From Flavobacterium hydrophilum (GTDB lineage: Bacteria > Bacteroidota > Bacteroidia > Flavobacteriales > Flavobacteriaceae), in NCBI RefSeq assembly GCF_003202405.1, contig NZ_QJHL01000001.1, positions 1,302,001 to 1,366,000 on the forward strand: 64,000 bases of DNA. Reading direction: 5' to 3'. Of this stretch, positions 8,735-18,127 are shown piece after piece. The position numbers were made by a program, and so were the translations under genes. Each line of letters begins with the position of its first letter. The first letter of the stretch is position 1. A model generated the notes under the pieces. The model was not told the DNA's origin and searched no databases. It was given only the letters and a program-made list of their open reading frames with translations.

Positions 8735-9889
8735 TTAAGCAGGTGTTTTCTTTTTCTTATTATTTCGTCCCCACCAGATGTAGAATCCGGTTATAGGTAG
8801 ACTGGCACAAACCAGGCTAATTAAAAAAGCAAATACTTTACCTGGAAATCCGAGAATGCTTCCTACATGAATGCCATAATTCATGCCTCTGAATTTTTGT
8901 CCGGTACTCTTATCATTATAAGTTATAGTTTGAAGAGTTTTGGCCGTATGCTGATCAAACTGAATGGTTACATTATCAAAACTACTTTCGTATCCGGCGA
9001 ATGTAAAAAGGGCAGCCAAAGAATCGTTGGCTTTGGGAACAGAGATATAATAACGTTTTGCCTTTGGATGCAGTTGCTTAATTGTATTATATACTTTATC
9101 GACAGGTTTTACAAGAGTATAATGAGTTGTATCAGACTCAACGACTTCTCTTTCAATCGTTTTTCCGCCGTTAAGAGCCCATTGTATTCCTTTATCGTAG
9201 CAATCAAATGCCCAGATTAATCCGGTAAGCGCAATGATTAATCCAAAAAGCATAGTGTAAAAACCTAATATATTATGCAAATCATAATTTTTACGTTTCC
9301 ATTTGGTCGTATCTTTCCATCGAAACCAGTAGCGTTGTTTAGCTGCGCTTTTATTTTTTGGCCACCAAAGAATCAAACCAGTAATTAGGGAAATAATAAA
9401 TATAATGGTAGCCGTACCCACAATTGGATCTCCAATGTCACTTCTTAGACAAAGTGTCTGGTGAAGTCTTCGTACGAAAACAAAGAATTCAAAATTAGAT
9501 TCTTCCAGTTTTTTGACACTTCCGGTATAGGGATCTAAATATACTTCGGTAGCCTGATAATTATTCCAATACCAAATTGCATCTTTATCGAGTTCTTCAA
9601 AAAATGATACGGATGCAGTACGCTGTTCATCATTATAGGTTTCAAATCCCGAAAGTATTTGTTGAGGCTTATCTTTATTAGCCTCTTTTGCAATTTGGAT
9701 TAATTGACTGACAGGCAGTTTTTTGTCTTTTACCTGATCTACATAATAATATTCATGAACTACAGGACGTAATTCTTCTTCAAAAGAGTACAAACAGCCT
9801 GTAATTCCGAGTATAACGACTATGATGCCAGAACTCATGCCTAACCATAAATGTATTTTTAGTATAATTTGTTTAAAAGTCATATTCAT
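8735..9889 (-). CDS. PepSY-associated transmembrane protein, siderophore-reductase type
   Basis: A 384-residue inner-membrane protein with four predicted helices: one at about 14-34 (WLGMSSGIIVVILGITGCLY), one near 150-175 (GTATIIFIISLITGLILWW), one near 207-227 (GFYTMLFGLIIALTGLIWAF) and a last one near 350-372. Between them are periplasmic PepSY-like segments. Conserved histidines inside or next to helices (HLWLG, RRLHQTLCL, DLHNILGFY, NYGIHVGSILG) fit haem-binding reductases of this family, several of which release iron from siderophores at the inner membrane. It leads the probable operon with the siderophore receptor at 6290. A terminator 37 bases upstream separates it from the receptor at 9976, yet no clear promoter fits in that gap, so read-through may supply part of its transcription. 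Confidence 0.88.
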   Translation of the reverse strand: MNMTFKQIILKIHLWLGMSSGIIVVILGITGCLYSFEEELRPVVHEYYYVDQVKDKKLPVSQLIQIAKEANKDKPQQILSGFETYNDEQRTASVSFFEELDKDAIWYWNNYQATEVYLDPYTGSVKKLEESNFEFFVFVRRLHQTLCLRSDIGDPIVGTATIIFIISLITGLILWWPKNKSAAKQRYWFRWKDTTKWKRKNYDLHNILGFYTMLFGLIIALTGLIWAFDCYDKGIQWALNGGKTIEREVVESDTTHYTLVKPVDKVYNTIKQLHPKAKRYYISVPKANDSLAALFTFAGYESSFDNVTIQFDQHTAKTLQTITYNDKSTGQKFRGMNYGIHVGSILGFPGKVFAFLISLVCASLPITGFYIWWGRNNKKKKTPA

Positions 9890-9926
9890 TAATTCTATAA
9901 CAGCTTAAATGAAACTTTACTATTAT

Positions 9927-9963
9927 AAAAACACTTCTCCTTATATTTAGGAGAAGTGTTTTT
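9927..9963 (-). terminator. Strong terminator of the TonB receptor gene at 9976
   Basis: AAAAACACTTCTCC and GGAGAAGTGTTTTT pair over 14 bases around a 9-base AT loop. The stem is symmetric with A- and T-runs on the two sides, so it could also stop transcripts on the other strand. It starts 13 bases after the receptor stop. Confidence 0.88.
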
Positions 9964-9975
9964 GTTGTAATTAAT

Positions 9976-12306
9976 TTAAAATTTGAAAGTTACACTAACC
10001 AGCAAGTTTGTTGGCGATTGAGAGTTTGCATAGGTATCCCAATATTTTTTGTTGGTAAGGTTATTTAATTTAACGCCAACTCTCCAGGTTGGTTGGTCAT
10101 AAAATAAAGTAGCATTGTAAACCGTATAAGACGGAATATAAACAATATTATCAGTTGTAATATAATTGTCATCTACATAATTAGCCCCAAAACCGACACC
10201 CAATCCTTTGAGTTTATTTTGGAATGTATAAGAAGTCCAAAAATTTACGACGTTTTCAGGAGAGGAAGCGGCTTTATTCCCTTCAATTGCTTTACTATTT
10301 TCACTCGTTTTAACTATTCTATTGTCATTATAAGCATATCCGGAAACAATATTTAAACCCGGGATTGGGTATGCGATCAATTCAAAATCCAATCCTTTGC
10401 TTACCTGAACTCCATCCTGAACATAATTTCCATCTGCATCTGTTCGTGTCACATTGTCAATTGTAATATCGTAATAGCTAAGAGATGCGCTCAATTTATT
10501 GTTAAAGGCTTCTGCTTTTATACCTCCTTCGTATTGTACAGCGTAAGTAGGATCTAAGACTAATAATCCTCCATTATTGGGTTGTTGTACTGGTTGGTTA
10601 TTTTGGAATCCGTTCATGTAATTTCCAAATATTGAAACCTGATCTTTAACTAATTCATACACCAATCCTAATTTAGGGGCTAATGCTGTTTGGTGAAATC
10701 CTTCTGTAGTACCAATTTTTGCACGTTCAAAGTTGTCTAAACGTAAGCTTAACATAGCAGATAGTCTGTCAGTAAAGTTGATTACATCAGAAGCATAAAC
10801 ACTAAAAGTTTCCTGATCAGCAACTGGCCATATTATTTGAGGAACAACAGCATCAACGGCTTTTTTTCTAATAGGAGTGAAATTTGTTGTTACATCAATT
10901 GGAGCAAAAAACGGTGTGGTACCATATGTGAAGTTGCTTTTGAATAATCGATAATTTGCACCAGCTAAAAATTTGTGTTTTATAATACCTGTTGCAAACT
11001 GGCCATTGATGTTTTCCTGAATGTTTATATAGTTGTTGTATATTGGGCCATAAAGGGATACTCTTGTCACAGCTTCGGTTGGTGAATTCCAAGCGATATT
11101 GGTCTGATAACTGCGTTCTACATTTTCATCAACGTAAGAAAAAAGAGTAGTAGATTTCCAGTTCTCTGCGATTTCATATTCTGCCTGTGCGAAAACTTTT
11201 GTTGCTGAAGTTTTGGCATCTAAATCATCGTGGAATAACGTTTTTTTATAGTCTAATTTTACTTGTTCTATACTTGTTATTCCTGCCGCATACGTGCCAT
11301 TATAGGTACGTCTGGTGTTATTTACATTAAATAATTCTGCATCTATTGTAAAGTGGAGTTTATCATTTGCTTTATAGATAAAACTTGGAGAAATAGCAAG
11401 AGTGTTGTTGAATCCATAGTCTAAAAAACTTTTTTCTCTATTTACGGCTATGTTAATCCTGAATAATGCTGTTTTGTCTTTGTTTAAAGGAGTGTTCACA
11501 TCTGCAGTAAGACGATTTAAACCAAAACTTCCTGCTGTGTAGGATATTTCGCTTGCTGTAGTTTCAAAAGGTTTTTTAGTAACCAGATTCACTACTCCTC
11601 CAAAAGAAGAAATTGAAGAACCAAACAAAGTTCCGGATGGACCTTTCATAATCTCAATTCTTTCTACGTTTGAAAGATCAACAGATGAGCGGCCTGTTAC
11701 TGTTTCCATACCATTACGAGCATTAATACCTGTGGTGAATCCTCGGAAACTAACTCCAAATCCGCCTGAAGGATAACTGGCTGGTATAACTCCCGGAGAA
11801 TTTCGTACCGCATTGTTGATGTCAATAATAATCTGCTCTTGTAAAATCTCTTTATGAATTACACTATAAACCTGTGGGTTTTCAAGATTAGATATTGGCA
11901 TTCTTGCTACATAATCTGTCTTTTTAGATAATATGCTCTTTTTGCCACTTATCACAACTTCCTGCAGTTCCTTATTCGAAACTTTTAGTTGCAGGTTCAG
12001 TGATGTTGTTTCATTTTCAGAAACATTTACTTCCTGTTCTAAAGTTTCGTAACCGGTCAAAGAAACCTGTAAAGTATAAGTATTTGCTTTTACTCTGTTG
12101 AATTCAAAAACACCATCTTCATTGGAGATTGTTCCATATTTGGAGTTTTTAAGAATGACATTTACGCCTGCAGCTGCATCTCCGTCAGAGGTTATAATTG
12201 TGCCTTTAATTTTCCCGTTGTTTTGTTGTGAAAACAGGATAAGAACAGAAAATAGCATGGTCATTGAAAATAGAAAACGCAGCGTTTTCAGTTTTGGATA
12301 CTTCAT
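9976..12306 (-). CDS. TonB-dependent siderophore receptor with carboxypeptidase-regulatory domain
   Basis: A 776-residue outer-membrane receptor. Signal peptide (residues 1-26), carboxypeptidase-regulatory domain (GKIKGTIITSDGDAAAGVNV to NLQLKVSNKELQEVVI, about 30-120), plug (NAVRNSPGVIPASYPSGGFG, VSFRGF, NVERIEIMKGPSGTLFG, FGGVVNLVTKKPF) and barrel ending LLVSVTFKF. It has its own promoter (TTTG-N19-TACATTTG, 12361-12391) and terminator. The N-terminal domain is almost the same as in the receptor at 6290 and close to that at 3671, which points to tandem duplication, possibly with later gene conversion of the 5' end. Substrate unknown. Confidence 0.93.
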   Translation of the reverse strand: MKYPKLKTLRFLFSMTMLFSVLILFSQQNNGKIKGTIITSDGDAAAGVNVILKNSKYGTISNEDGVFEFNRVKANTYTLQVSLTGYETLEQEVNVSENETTSLNLQLKVSNKELQEVVISGKKSILSKKTDYVARMPISNLENPQVYSVIHKEILQEQIIIDINNAVRNSPGVIPASYPSGGFGVSFRGFTTGINARNGMETVTGRSSVDLSNVERIEIMKGPSGTLFGSSISSFGGVVNLVTKKPFETTASEISYTAGSFGLNRLTADVNTPLNKDKTALFRINIAVNREKSFLDYGFNNTLAISPSFIYKANDKLHFTIDAELFNVNNTRRTYNGTYAAGITSIEQVKLDYKKTLFHDDLDAKTSATKVFAQAEYEIAENWKSTTLFSYVDENVERSYQTNIAWNSPTEAVTRVSLYGPIYNNYINIQENINGQFATGIIKHKFLAGANYRLFKSNFTYGTTPFFAPIDVTTNFTPIRKKAVDAVVPQIIWPVADQETFSVYASDVINFTDRLSAMLSLRLDNFERAKIGTTEGFHQTALAPKLGLVYELVKDQVSIFGNYMNGFQNNQPVQQPNNGGLLVLDPTYAVQYEGGIKAEAFNNKLSASLSYYDITIDNVTRTDADGNYVQDGVQVSKGLDFELIAYPIPGLNIVSGYAYNDNRIVKTSENSKAIEGNKAASSPENVVNFWTSYTFQNKLKGLGVGFGANYVDDNYITTDNIVYIPSYTVYNATLFYDQPTWRVGVKLNNLTNKKYWDTYANSQSPTNLLVSVTFKF

Positions 12307-12360
12307 TATGTTTAAATTTGGTTAAGGAATTATTTTTATTTAGAATTAATAAAAACAGTG

Positions 12361-12391
12361 CAAATGTAAAAATTAATCTTTCTTTAACAAA
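12361..12391 (-). promoter_or_regulatory. Bacteroidetes-type promoter of the receptor at 9976
   Basis: TTTG (12391-12388 on the minus strand), a 19-base spacer and TACATTTG (12368-12361) match the consensus. The -7 box ends 55 bases upstream of the ATG. Confidence 0.7.
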
Positions 12392-12552
12392 TATTATTTA
12401 GATTGATTATATATAATTTGTAAGTCTTTGCAAAAAAGGAAGAAAAAATAAAGGATGTATATTTTTTAGTATAAAATATTATGCATTTCATTGTTTTGCT
12501 GTTTTGGGGAATTTTAGAAAAGTTTAAAAACGGAAGTTGGTTTTAAAATCCT

Positions 12553-12560
12553 TAATTTTG
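12553..12560 (+). promoter_or_regulatory. Promoter -7 box of the MFS gene
   Basis: TAATTTTG matches TANNTTTG and lies 26 bases before the ATG at 12587. The -33 element is less clear (a TTG at 12537-12539 is too close). Confidence 0.5.
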
Positions 12561-12586
12561 CACAACATTAAATTGACAAGAACTCC

Positions 12587-13747
12587 ATGATTATTCCCTT
12601 TCTAAAAAAAATACAGAACACTCCCAAAGGATTTAGAGTAGCCAATACAGTATTTTTTTTCGTTTCGGGATTTGGATATTCTTCATGGGTATCCCGAATT
12701 CCGCATATTCAGGCTCAGTTGCATTTGTCAGAAGCTCAGTTTGGAGCTGTTTTATTTGCATTCCCAATCGGTTTAATGCTGACAATGCCTTTTACGGGAA
12801 AGTTATTGAACAAACATAGCAGCCGTTATATCATGCTTTTAGGGGCGATTATGTTTAATATTGTATTGTCTTTACCTGGTTTAGTTGCTTTTGTGTGGCA
12901 GCTTGTTTTGGTACTCTTAATTTTTGGCGCCTCCCGGAATATTTTCAATTTATCGATTAATGCCCAATCGCTTGAGGTCCAGAAATTATATCCAAAATCA
13001 ATTATAACCCGTTTTCATGCGGTTTGGAGTATCGCTGTTTTCTCCGGAGCAGGTTTAGGATATATAATGGTGACACAGCACATTGCGCCATCTCATCATT
13101 TATTGGGAGTGAGTGTTTTTATGCTGGCTCTTACGGCTTGTTTTTATCCATTGAGTATACATAATGAGCCTGTTCCGGTTAAAAAGAAATTCTTTGCCAT
13201 GCCGGAAAAAAACCTGGTAAAATTTGCAGTGATTTGTTTCGTTTCCATGGCCTGTGAAAATACCATGTACGACTGGAGCGGAATTTATTTTGAAAATATA
13301 TTAAAGGCTTCTCCTAAATTAACCAGTGCTGCATTTGTATTTTTTGCAACAGCCGTAACTTTAGGTCGAATATTTGGAGATTATGGTGTAACGAAATTCG
13401 GAACCAAAAAGATTCTGCTTTACAGCGGAATATTAATTACTGTAGGTTTTGGAATTTGTTTTGTCCTGCCATATGCTTATCCGACTATTTTCGGTTATGT
13501 TTTAATCGGGGCCGGGGTTTCGTGTGTAGTGCCGTTAGTCTTTAGTATTGCCGGAAGATCATCAAAATTGAATAGCGGTTCAGCGATAACTTCTATATCT
13601 ACAATTGGTTACCTCGGATTTTTGCTGGTTCCACCAATGGTGGGATTTATATCCGAATATTTAAGTATGAAATGGGCGTTTTTGATTATGGCGCTTTTGG
13701 GAATTCTGATGATTTTTATGGTGAATAAGATAGGGGAGAATGAGTAG
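12587..13747 (+). CDS. MFS transporter
   Basis: A 386-residue inner-membrane permease of the major facilitator superfamily with about 12 hydrophobic helices, in the sugar-permease-like branch (GFGYSSWVSRIPHIQAQLHL in the first periplasmic loop). Family motifs are visible in the loop between helices 2 and 3 (FTGKLLNKHSSRYIM) and the matching loop between helices 8 and 9 (GRIFGDYGVTKFGTKKI). The end, VNKIGENE, is short and cytosolic. It is the only plus-strand gene in this part and is transcribed away from the receptor at 9976, from which about 280 bases with two divergent promoters separate it. A role in exporting or importing a siderophore is possible from context only. Confidence 0.85.
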   Translation: MIIPFLKKIQNTPKGFRVANTVFFFVSGFGYSSWVSRIPHIQAQLHLSEAQFGAVLFAFPIGLMLTMPFTGKLLNKHSSRYIMLLGAIMFNIVLSLPGLVAFVWQLVLVLLIFGASRNIFNLSINAQSLEVQKLYPKSIITRFHAVWSIAVFSGAGLGYIMVTQHIAPSHHLLGVSVFMLALTACFYPLSIHNEPVPVKKKFFAMPEKNLVKFAVICFVSMACENTMYDWSGIYFENILKASPKLTSAAFVFFATAVTLGRIFGDYGVTKFGTKKILLYSGILITVGFGICFVLPYAYPTIFGYVLIGAGVSCVVPLVFSIAGRSSKLNSGSAITSISTIGYLGFLLVPPMVGFISEYLSMKWAFLIMALLGILMIFMVNKIGENE

Positions 13748-13779
13748 ATTTTTGTAAAGGAGGTCTAAGGTTCTGAGTT

Positions 13780-13924
13780 TTTTAACCGCAAAGTTCGCAA
13801 AGGTTAGCTCTAAGCACGCTGGATTTCTTTCTTGATTTCCAATCTTTATTTATAATCAGAGTCACTTAGTATAAGAATTCCGTAGAAATATCAATAATAT
13901 CGTAGAAACGGATTTTAATCCGTT
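13780..13924. repeat. Remnant of a flavobacterial interspersed repeat, with a small palindrome
   Basis: The gap after the MFS gene has no gene. It holds AACCGCAAAGTTCGCAAAG (about 13782-13800), one arm of the kind found as pairs near 44.5 and 45.5 kb in this window. It also holds a perfect palindrome AACGGATT-TT-AATCCGTT at 13907-13924, close to the 3' end of the next gene. Confidence 0.4.
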
Positions 13925-13964
13925 GACAATTGTATCGTTTCAGATAAAGCTTCGGAAGAACGAA

Positions 13965-14438
13965 TCATTTTCTTTTTTTATTTTCGAAAACACCCAACAT
14001 TTCGCTTAGCAATTTAAACTCTTGATTTGTAATCCTGTTTTCTTGTTCAGCAGAAACAATTACATCAGTTATATAATCAAATTCGATAATGCTTTTAATT
14101 GTACCTCGTTTTAAAATTTTACTTAGTTTATCTTTACGGCTATAATCAAGATTTTGATTTTTTATTTCCTTCCAGAAATATTCTACAAAATCTCCAGAGC
14201 CTTCATTGAATATTGTGAGTACACCTTCAATACTATACTTTAATGAAGCCAGACTTTTATATTGCGGTTTTGGGTCAAGAGCATTTTCTTTCCATTCAAT
14301 ATAGCAATTTTGAAAACGAAGCACTGTTTTTTTATCCCAAATGGCTGGAGGAAATTTTTTTAAAGCTTCAATTGCAATGTCGCACGCCTTAGAGAGTTTT
14401 AATGCTTCAGTTTCGTAATTTTTTCTAAAATTCATCAC
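13965..14438 (-). CDS. Hypothetical protein, 157 aa
   Basis: I do not recognise this family. The protein is soluble, lysine-rich and probably all-helical, with no signal peptide or membrane segment. It begins MMNFRKNYETEALKLSKACD, has a central acidic and aromatic part (NEGSGDFVEYFWKEIKNQ) and ends in a charged tail (ENKKRK). It starts 11 bases after the stop of the lipoprotein gene at 14450 on the same strand, so they are likely co-transcribed. Confidence 0.65.
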   Translation of the reverse strand: MMNFRKNYETEALKLSKACDIAIEALKKFPPAIWDKKTVLRFQNCYIEWKENALDPKPQYKSLASLKYSIEGVLTIFNEGSGDFVEYFWKEIKNQNLDYSRKDKLSKILKRGTIKSIIEFDYITDVIVSAEQENRITNQEFKLLSEMLGVFENKKRK

Positions 14439-14449
14439 TAAAACCTTGA

Positions 14450-14926
14450 TTACTTCTTAGTCATAATAAACTTCTCCGTAGTTTGCTTCCCATTCAAATT
14501 ACCAGAAATTTCAGCAGTCAATGTATTATTAGCACCCTTTATATAAGTAATTTTTTGAGGATAGTCGTGTTTTAGGTTTTCAAAAACCAATTTATTTTCT
14601 GTTTCTGATGTTGAAGGAAAAGATACAGGTTTGCCTTCATTTTGACCTTTTACAGTAGCAATATATGTTAATGCTTCACCTTTTTGTGCTAAAACAATGC
14701 TTTCAAAATGTATAGTGTCTGCTTCTTTAATAAAATAAGAAGCAGCACTAAAAGTACTGTCGTTTACTTTTTCCCAGTTTTCGGTTAAAACGCCATCTGG
14801 TGAAGTATTTTCCCATTTTCCGATTAACCAGTCTGCTTTTTTGATTTTGTCTTTTTCAACGGTTTCTTTTTTCTGGCAGGAAAGAAATGTTAATACAAGT
14901 GCTAAAAGAGTAATTTTTTGAAACAT
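14450..14926 (-). CDS. Lipoprotein, DUF6265-like (lipocalin-type)
   Basis: A 158-residue lipoprotein: the lipobox LTFLSC puts the modified cysteine at residue 17, followed by QKKETVEKDK, a charged stretch that in Flavobacteriia often accompanies surface export. The mature part has the pattern WLIGKWENTSPDGVLTENWEKV and SFSAASYFIKEADTIHFESI, as in small eight-stranded lipocalin-like barrels (DUF6265 family). The end is TTEKFIMTKK. It is the first gene of a probable two-gene unit with the hypothetical protein at 13965. Family assignment rests on the WLIGKWE pattern only; ligand unknown. Confidence 0.75.
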   Translation of the reverse strand: MFQKITLLALVLTFLSCQKKETVEKDKIKKADWLIGKWENTSPDGVLTENWEKVNDSTFSAASYFIKEADTIHFESIVLAQKGEALTYIATVKGQNEGKPVSFPSTSETENKLVFENLKHDYPQKITYIKGANNTLTAEISGNLNGKQTTEKFIMTKK

Positions 14927-15038
14927 ATGTTTAGTTATTTAGTGTTGAATAGAAGTACTAAAGTATGAAAAAATAAAATTAGATAATTAGAAAACCGGAT
15001 AATTAGATAATGTGAGTCTTAACTCATAACTTTTCCAA

Positions 15039-17336
15039 TTAACCACAAAGAATTGAATAGACAAGTTCCTTTGTCGGTTTTTGATCTTTTAATTTTTCCC
15101 GAACTTCATCGAAAGTGACTTTAAAATCACAACCCGATTTATATTCTGTACAGCCATAAGCGGTTTTGCCTTTTAAGATTGTTCCTTTTTTACATTTCGG
15201 ACAAACTAAAGCATCAGGAGCTTCTTGTTTTGATTTTTTTGCTTCAGTTTTTTTGAGTTCTAATTTCAGTTTGTAATTTTCCTCAAAACGAATCAAACCT
15301 TCAACAGTTCCGGAATCGGTTTTAAAGCCTTTTATATTTACAGTTGAACCTTTTTGAACCAATCGTAAATATTGGCTTTCCGTAATTTTTTTATCCTGAA
15401 AAACAAAGGGCAAAACGAAATCACAGCCCAATTTATATTCACTGCATCCAAAAGCTGATTTTCCCTTAATCAGATTTCCTTTTTGGCACTTCGGACATGT
15501 TTCTGCTAAAATTCCTGCTGAATTCTTTTTTTCTGGTTTTACAACTGGTTTTTCAATCGTTGCTGCATGCGAAATATTAGCATGTCTGGTTTCACTTCTT
15601 ACTTCTGTAACCAAAGCTTCCACCATTCTTTTCATGTTTTTAATAAAGGCTCCGGCGGTATAAGTTCCTTTTTCAATGTCTTTCAACTGTTTTTCCCAGG
15701 AACCCGTAAGCTCAGCCGATTTGATTAATTCATTCTGAATCGTATCAATCAACTGAATTCCTGTTGGAGTTGGCAGAACCTGTTTTTTATTTCGAACAAT
15801 ATACTGACGCTTAAAAAGCGTTTCAATAATATTAGCACGAGTAGACGGACGTCCGATTCCGTTTTCTTTCATTAATTCACGCAAATCTTCGTCATCGACC
15901 TGTTTTCCTGCAGTTTCCATGGCACGCAGTAAAGTTGCTTCGGTAAACTGATTGGGTGGTTTGGTTTCTTTTTGAAGAAATGATGGTTCATGCGGTCCTT
16001 TTTCGCCAACCACAAAACCCGGTAATAAATCAGGCTCTTTTTCTTTGGCATTAGGATCTTCAAAAACCACACGAAAACCCTTTTTGATAATCTGTTTTCC
16101 TGTTGCCTTAAAAGTCACATCGGCTGCTTTTCCAATTACAGTAGTATTGGCAACCAGACAGTCATCATAAAAAACGGCAATAAAACGTCTTGTAATAATA
16201 TCGTAAACCTGCTGTTGATTGTATTGCAGATTATTCTGAACTCCGGTCGGAATAATAGCGTGGTGATCAGTAACTTTTTTATCATTAAAAACCTTTGGTG
16301 ATTTCTTGATTTTTTTTGCTAAAACAGGCTGGGTAAGTTCTGCATAATTGGTTAATTTTTGCAGAATCCCAGATACTTTCGGATAAATATCATTGGGTAA
16401 GAAAGTCGTATCAACTCTGGGATACGTAATTACTTTTTGTTCGTATAGTGTCTGTGCAATTTTAAGTGTTTCTTCTGCCGAAAATCCGAATTTCTGGTTG
16501 CAATATACTTGTAATCCTGTTAAGTCAAAGAGTTTTGGAGCGTATTCATTTCCGTTTTTTTTATCAACTGAAACAATTTCGAACTCACTTTCTTTAACTT
16601 TTTCAGCCAGAATTTCTCCATCTTCTTTTTTCAGGAATCGGCCGTCTTCATAACTAAAAAGTGTTTCTCTGTATAAAGTTTGCAATTCCCAATAGGGCTG
16701 AGGCTTAAAGTTTTCGATTTCCTTATATCGGTCTACAACCATTGCAAGCGTTGGTGTTTGCACACGTCCTATTGATAAAACTTGTTTGTAACCGCCATGT
16801 TTTACAGTATACAAACGCGTTGCATTCATGCCGAGCAGCCAGTCGCCAATTGCTCTTGAAAAACCGGCGTAGAATAAATTGTCGTAATTTTCAGAAGGTT
16901 TTAAGTTGTCAAAACCTTCTTTTATGGCTTCGGTGGTTAGGGACGATATCCACAAACGTTGCACCTCGCCCTTGTAATGCGCTTCGTTCATCACCCAGCG
17001 CTGAATCAATTCTCCTTCCTGACCGGCATCCCCGCAGTTGATGACCACTTCGGCTTTGTCGAATAAACTTTTTATGATTTTAAACTGCTTTTCGATACCT
17101 GAATTCTGAACCACTTTGGTCTCAAACTTTTCAGGGAGCATAGGCAGATTGTTCAGATCCCAGCTTTTCCAGTGAGGCTTGTAATCGTTGGGCTCTTTTA
17201 AGGTACATAAATGCCCAAAAGTATAGGTTACAGCGTAACCATTGCCTTCGTAATAGCCATCGTGTTTGTTGTTGGCTCCCAAAACAGAGGCAATTTCTCT
17301 TGCTACACTAGGTTTTTCGGCAATACAGACCTTCAT
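15039..17336 (-). CDS. topB: Type IA DNA topoisomerase (topoisomerase III type)
   Basis: A 765-residue enzyme that relaxes or decatenates DNA through a transient 5'-phosphotyrosine link. The Toprim domain opens the protein (CIAEKPSVAREIASVLG, residues 4-20; acidic metal site GDAGQEGEL at 102-110). The clamp domains include SIGRVQTPTLAMVVDRY (188-204) and the active-site tyrosine Y305 in ITYPRVDTTFLP, then DHHAIIPTG and GIGRPSTRANIIETL. Two four-cysteine zinc modules end the protein, CPKCQKGNLIKGKSAFGC...GC and CPKCKKGTILKGKTAYGC...GC. It differs from topoisomerase I (topA) by its Toprim start and length and matches TopB-like enzymes common in Bacteroidetes. No partner genes are nearby. Confidence 0.92.
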   Translation of the reverse strand: MKVCIAEKPSVAREIASVLGANNKHDGYYEGNGYAVTYTFGHLCTLKEPNDYKPHWKSWDLNNLPMLPEKFETKVVQNSGIEKQFKIIKSLFDKAEVVINCGDAGQEGELIQRWVMNEAHYKGEVQRLWISSLTTEAIKEGFDNLKPSENYDNLFYAGFSRAIGDWLLGMNATRLYTVKHGGYKQVLSIGRVQTPTLAMVVDRYKEIENFKPQPYWELQTLYRETLFSYEDGRFLKKEDGEILAEKVKESEFEIVSVDKKNGNEYAPKLFDLTGLQVYCNQKFGFSAEETLKIAQTLYEQKVITYPRVDTTFLPNDIYPKVSGILQKLTNYAELTQPVLAKKIKKSPKVFNDKKVTDHHAIIPTGVQNNLQYNQQQVYDIITRRFIAVFYDDCLVANTTVIGKAADVTFKATGKQIIKKGFRVVFEDPNAKEKEPDLLPGFVVGEKGPHEPSFLQKETKPPNQFTEATLLRAMETAGKQVDDEDLRELMKENGIGRPSTRANIIETLFKRQYIVRNKKQVLPTPTGIQLIDTIQNELIKSAELTGSWEKQLKDIEKGTYTAGAFIKNMKRMVEALVTEVRSETRHANISHAATIEKPVVKPEKKNSAGILAETCPKCQKGNLIKGKSAFGCSEYKLGCDFVLPFVFQDKKITESQYLRLVQKGSTVNIKGFKTDSGTVEGLIRFEENYKLKLELKKTEAKKSKQEAPDALVCPKCKKGTILKGKTAYGCTEYKSGCDFKVTFDEVREKLKDQKPTKELVYSILCG

Positions 17337-17440
17337 TTTCTCTTTATATTTGAAAGCGAAATTAAGGATTTTTTACAGAAAACCGGCTAAGCTTCTAAGA
17401 TACTATTTGTATAGACCTCCATTAAAATTAGCAAGGGGAA

Positions 17441-17869
17441 TTATATTTTAAAAAGATCAATTCTTTGCATCCAGGAAATATCTGATTCTAAAAACTGAAG
17501 TTTAGTCTTAACTACTTTGTCGCTTTTATCTCTGGGATTTTTGGTTATGAATCGTGCTGTTGAATTATTAAAGTCCAAAGTATATTTATCATCGAAATCT
17601 TCTTGTTTTTTTGTCAAAAAAGAAATAAGATTATCTTTTGCGGTCCATTTTCCTTTTCCGTATTTGTTTGCTTCTGGCGGGATTCCGCCTTTCACTTTTG
17701 AGTAGGAATGAAATACAAATGTTCCATCCGGATTTAAAGTGAGTTTATATTCAATTAAATGCTTCCCTTCTTCACCAAGAGTACGTGTATAGATGCCGGC
17801 AAATTGATTTGATTGAGCAAACAGCGAAATATTGCAAAGCAAAAACAAAGTAGAAATTAATAGTTTCAT
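17441..17869 (-). CDS. Small secreted hypothetical protein
   Basis: A 142-residue protein with a signal peptide (MKLLISTLFLLCNISLFAQS, cleavage after about residue 18). The mature part is a small beta-rich domain: GIYTRTLGEEGKHLIEYKLT, NPDGTFVFHSYSK, GKGKWTAKDNLISFLT. The Gly-x-Tyr and DGTF-GKW pattern is common to lipocalin-like Bacteroidetes proteins that share no known function. It lies just upstream of the topoisomerase gene on the same strand (about 105 bases apart) with no clear link. Confidence 0.7.
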   Translation of the reverse strand: MKLLISTLFLLCNISLFAQSNQFAGIYTRTLGEEGKHLIEYKLTLNPDGTFVFHSYSKVKGGIPPEANKYGKGKWTAKDNLISFLTKKQEDFDDKYTLDFNNSTARFITKNPRDKSDKVVKTKLQFLESDISWMQRIDLFKI

Positions 17870-18054
17870 AGGTTTTTTATAGTTTAAAATACTGAAGTTT
17901 AATTTTTAAAACATTACATATTAACATCCTATGGTAGGTTGTGCATATTTTATATTTTAAAAGTTATCGCAAAGTAGGAATTTTTTCACTATGAATATAA
18001 AATAAATTATCTTCCTAAATAATCACCTTTTTCCTATAATGATAAGAAGGACAT

Positions 18055-18071
18055 AACTTCATTGTGAAGTT
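18055..18071. repeat. Short perfect inverted repeat in intergenic DNA
   Basis: AACTTCA-TTG-TGAAGTT lies 57 bases past the stop of the FAD monooxygenase gene. It lacks a T-tract, so it is a weak terminator candidate at most. Nothing else is evident in the 250 bases here. Confidence 0.3.
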
Positions 18072-18127
18072 GCAATTTTATTTGTTTTCGACAAATTAGC
18101 CATTCGCATTTGTAAGATTTTATATTT

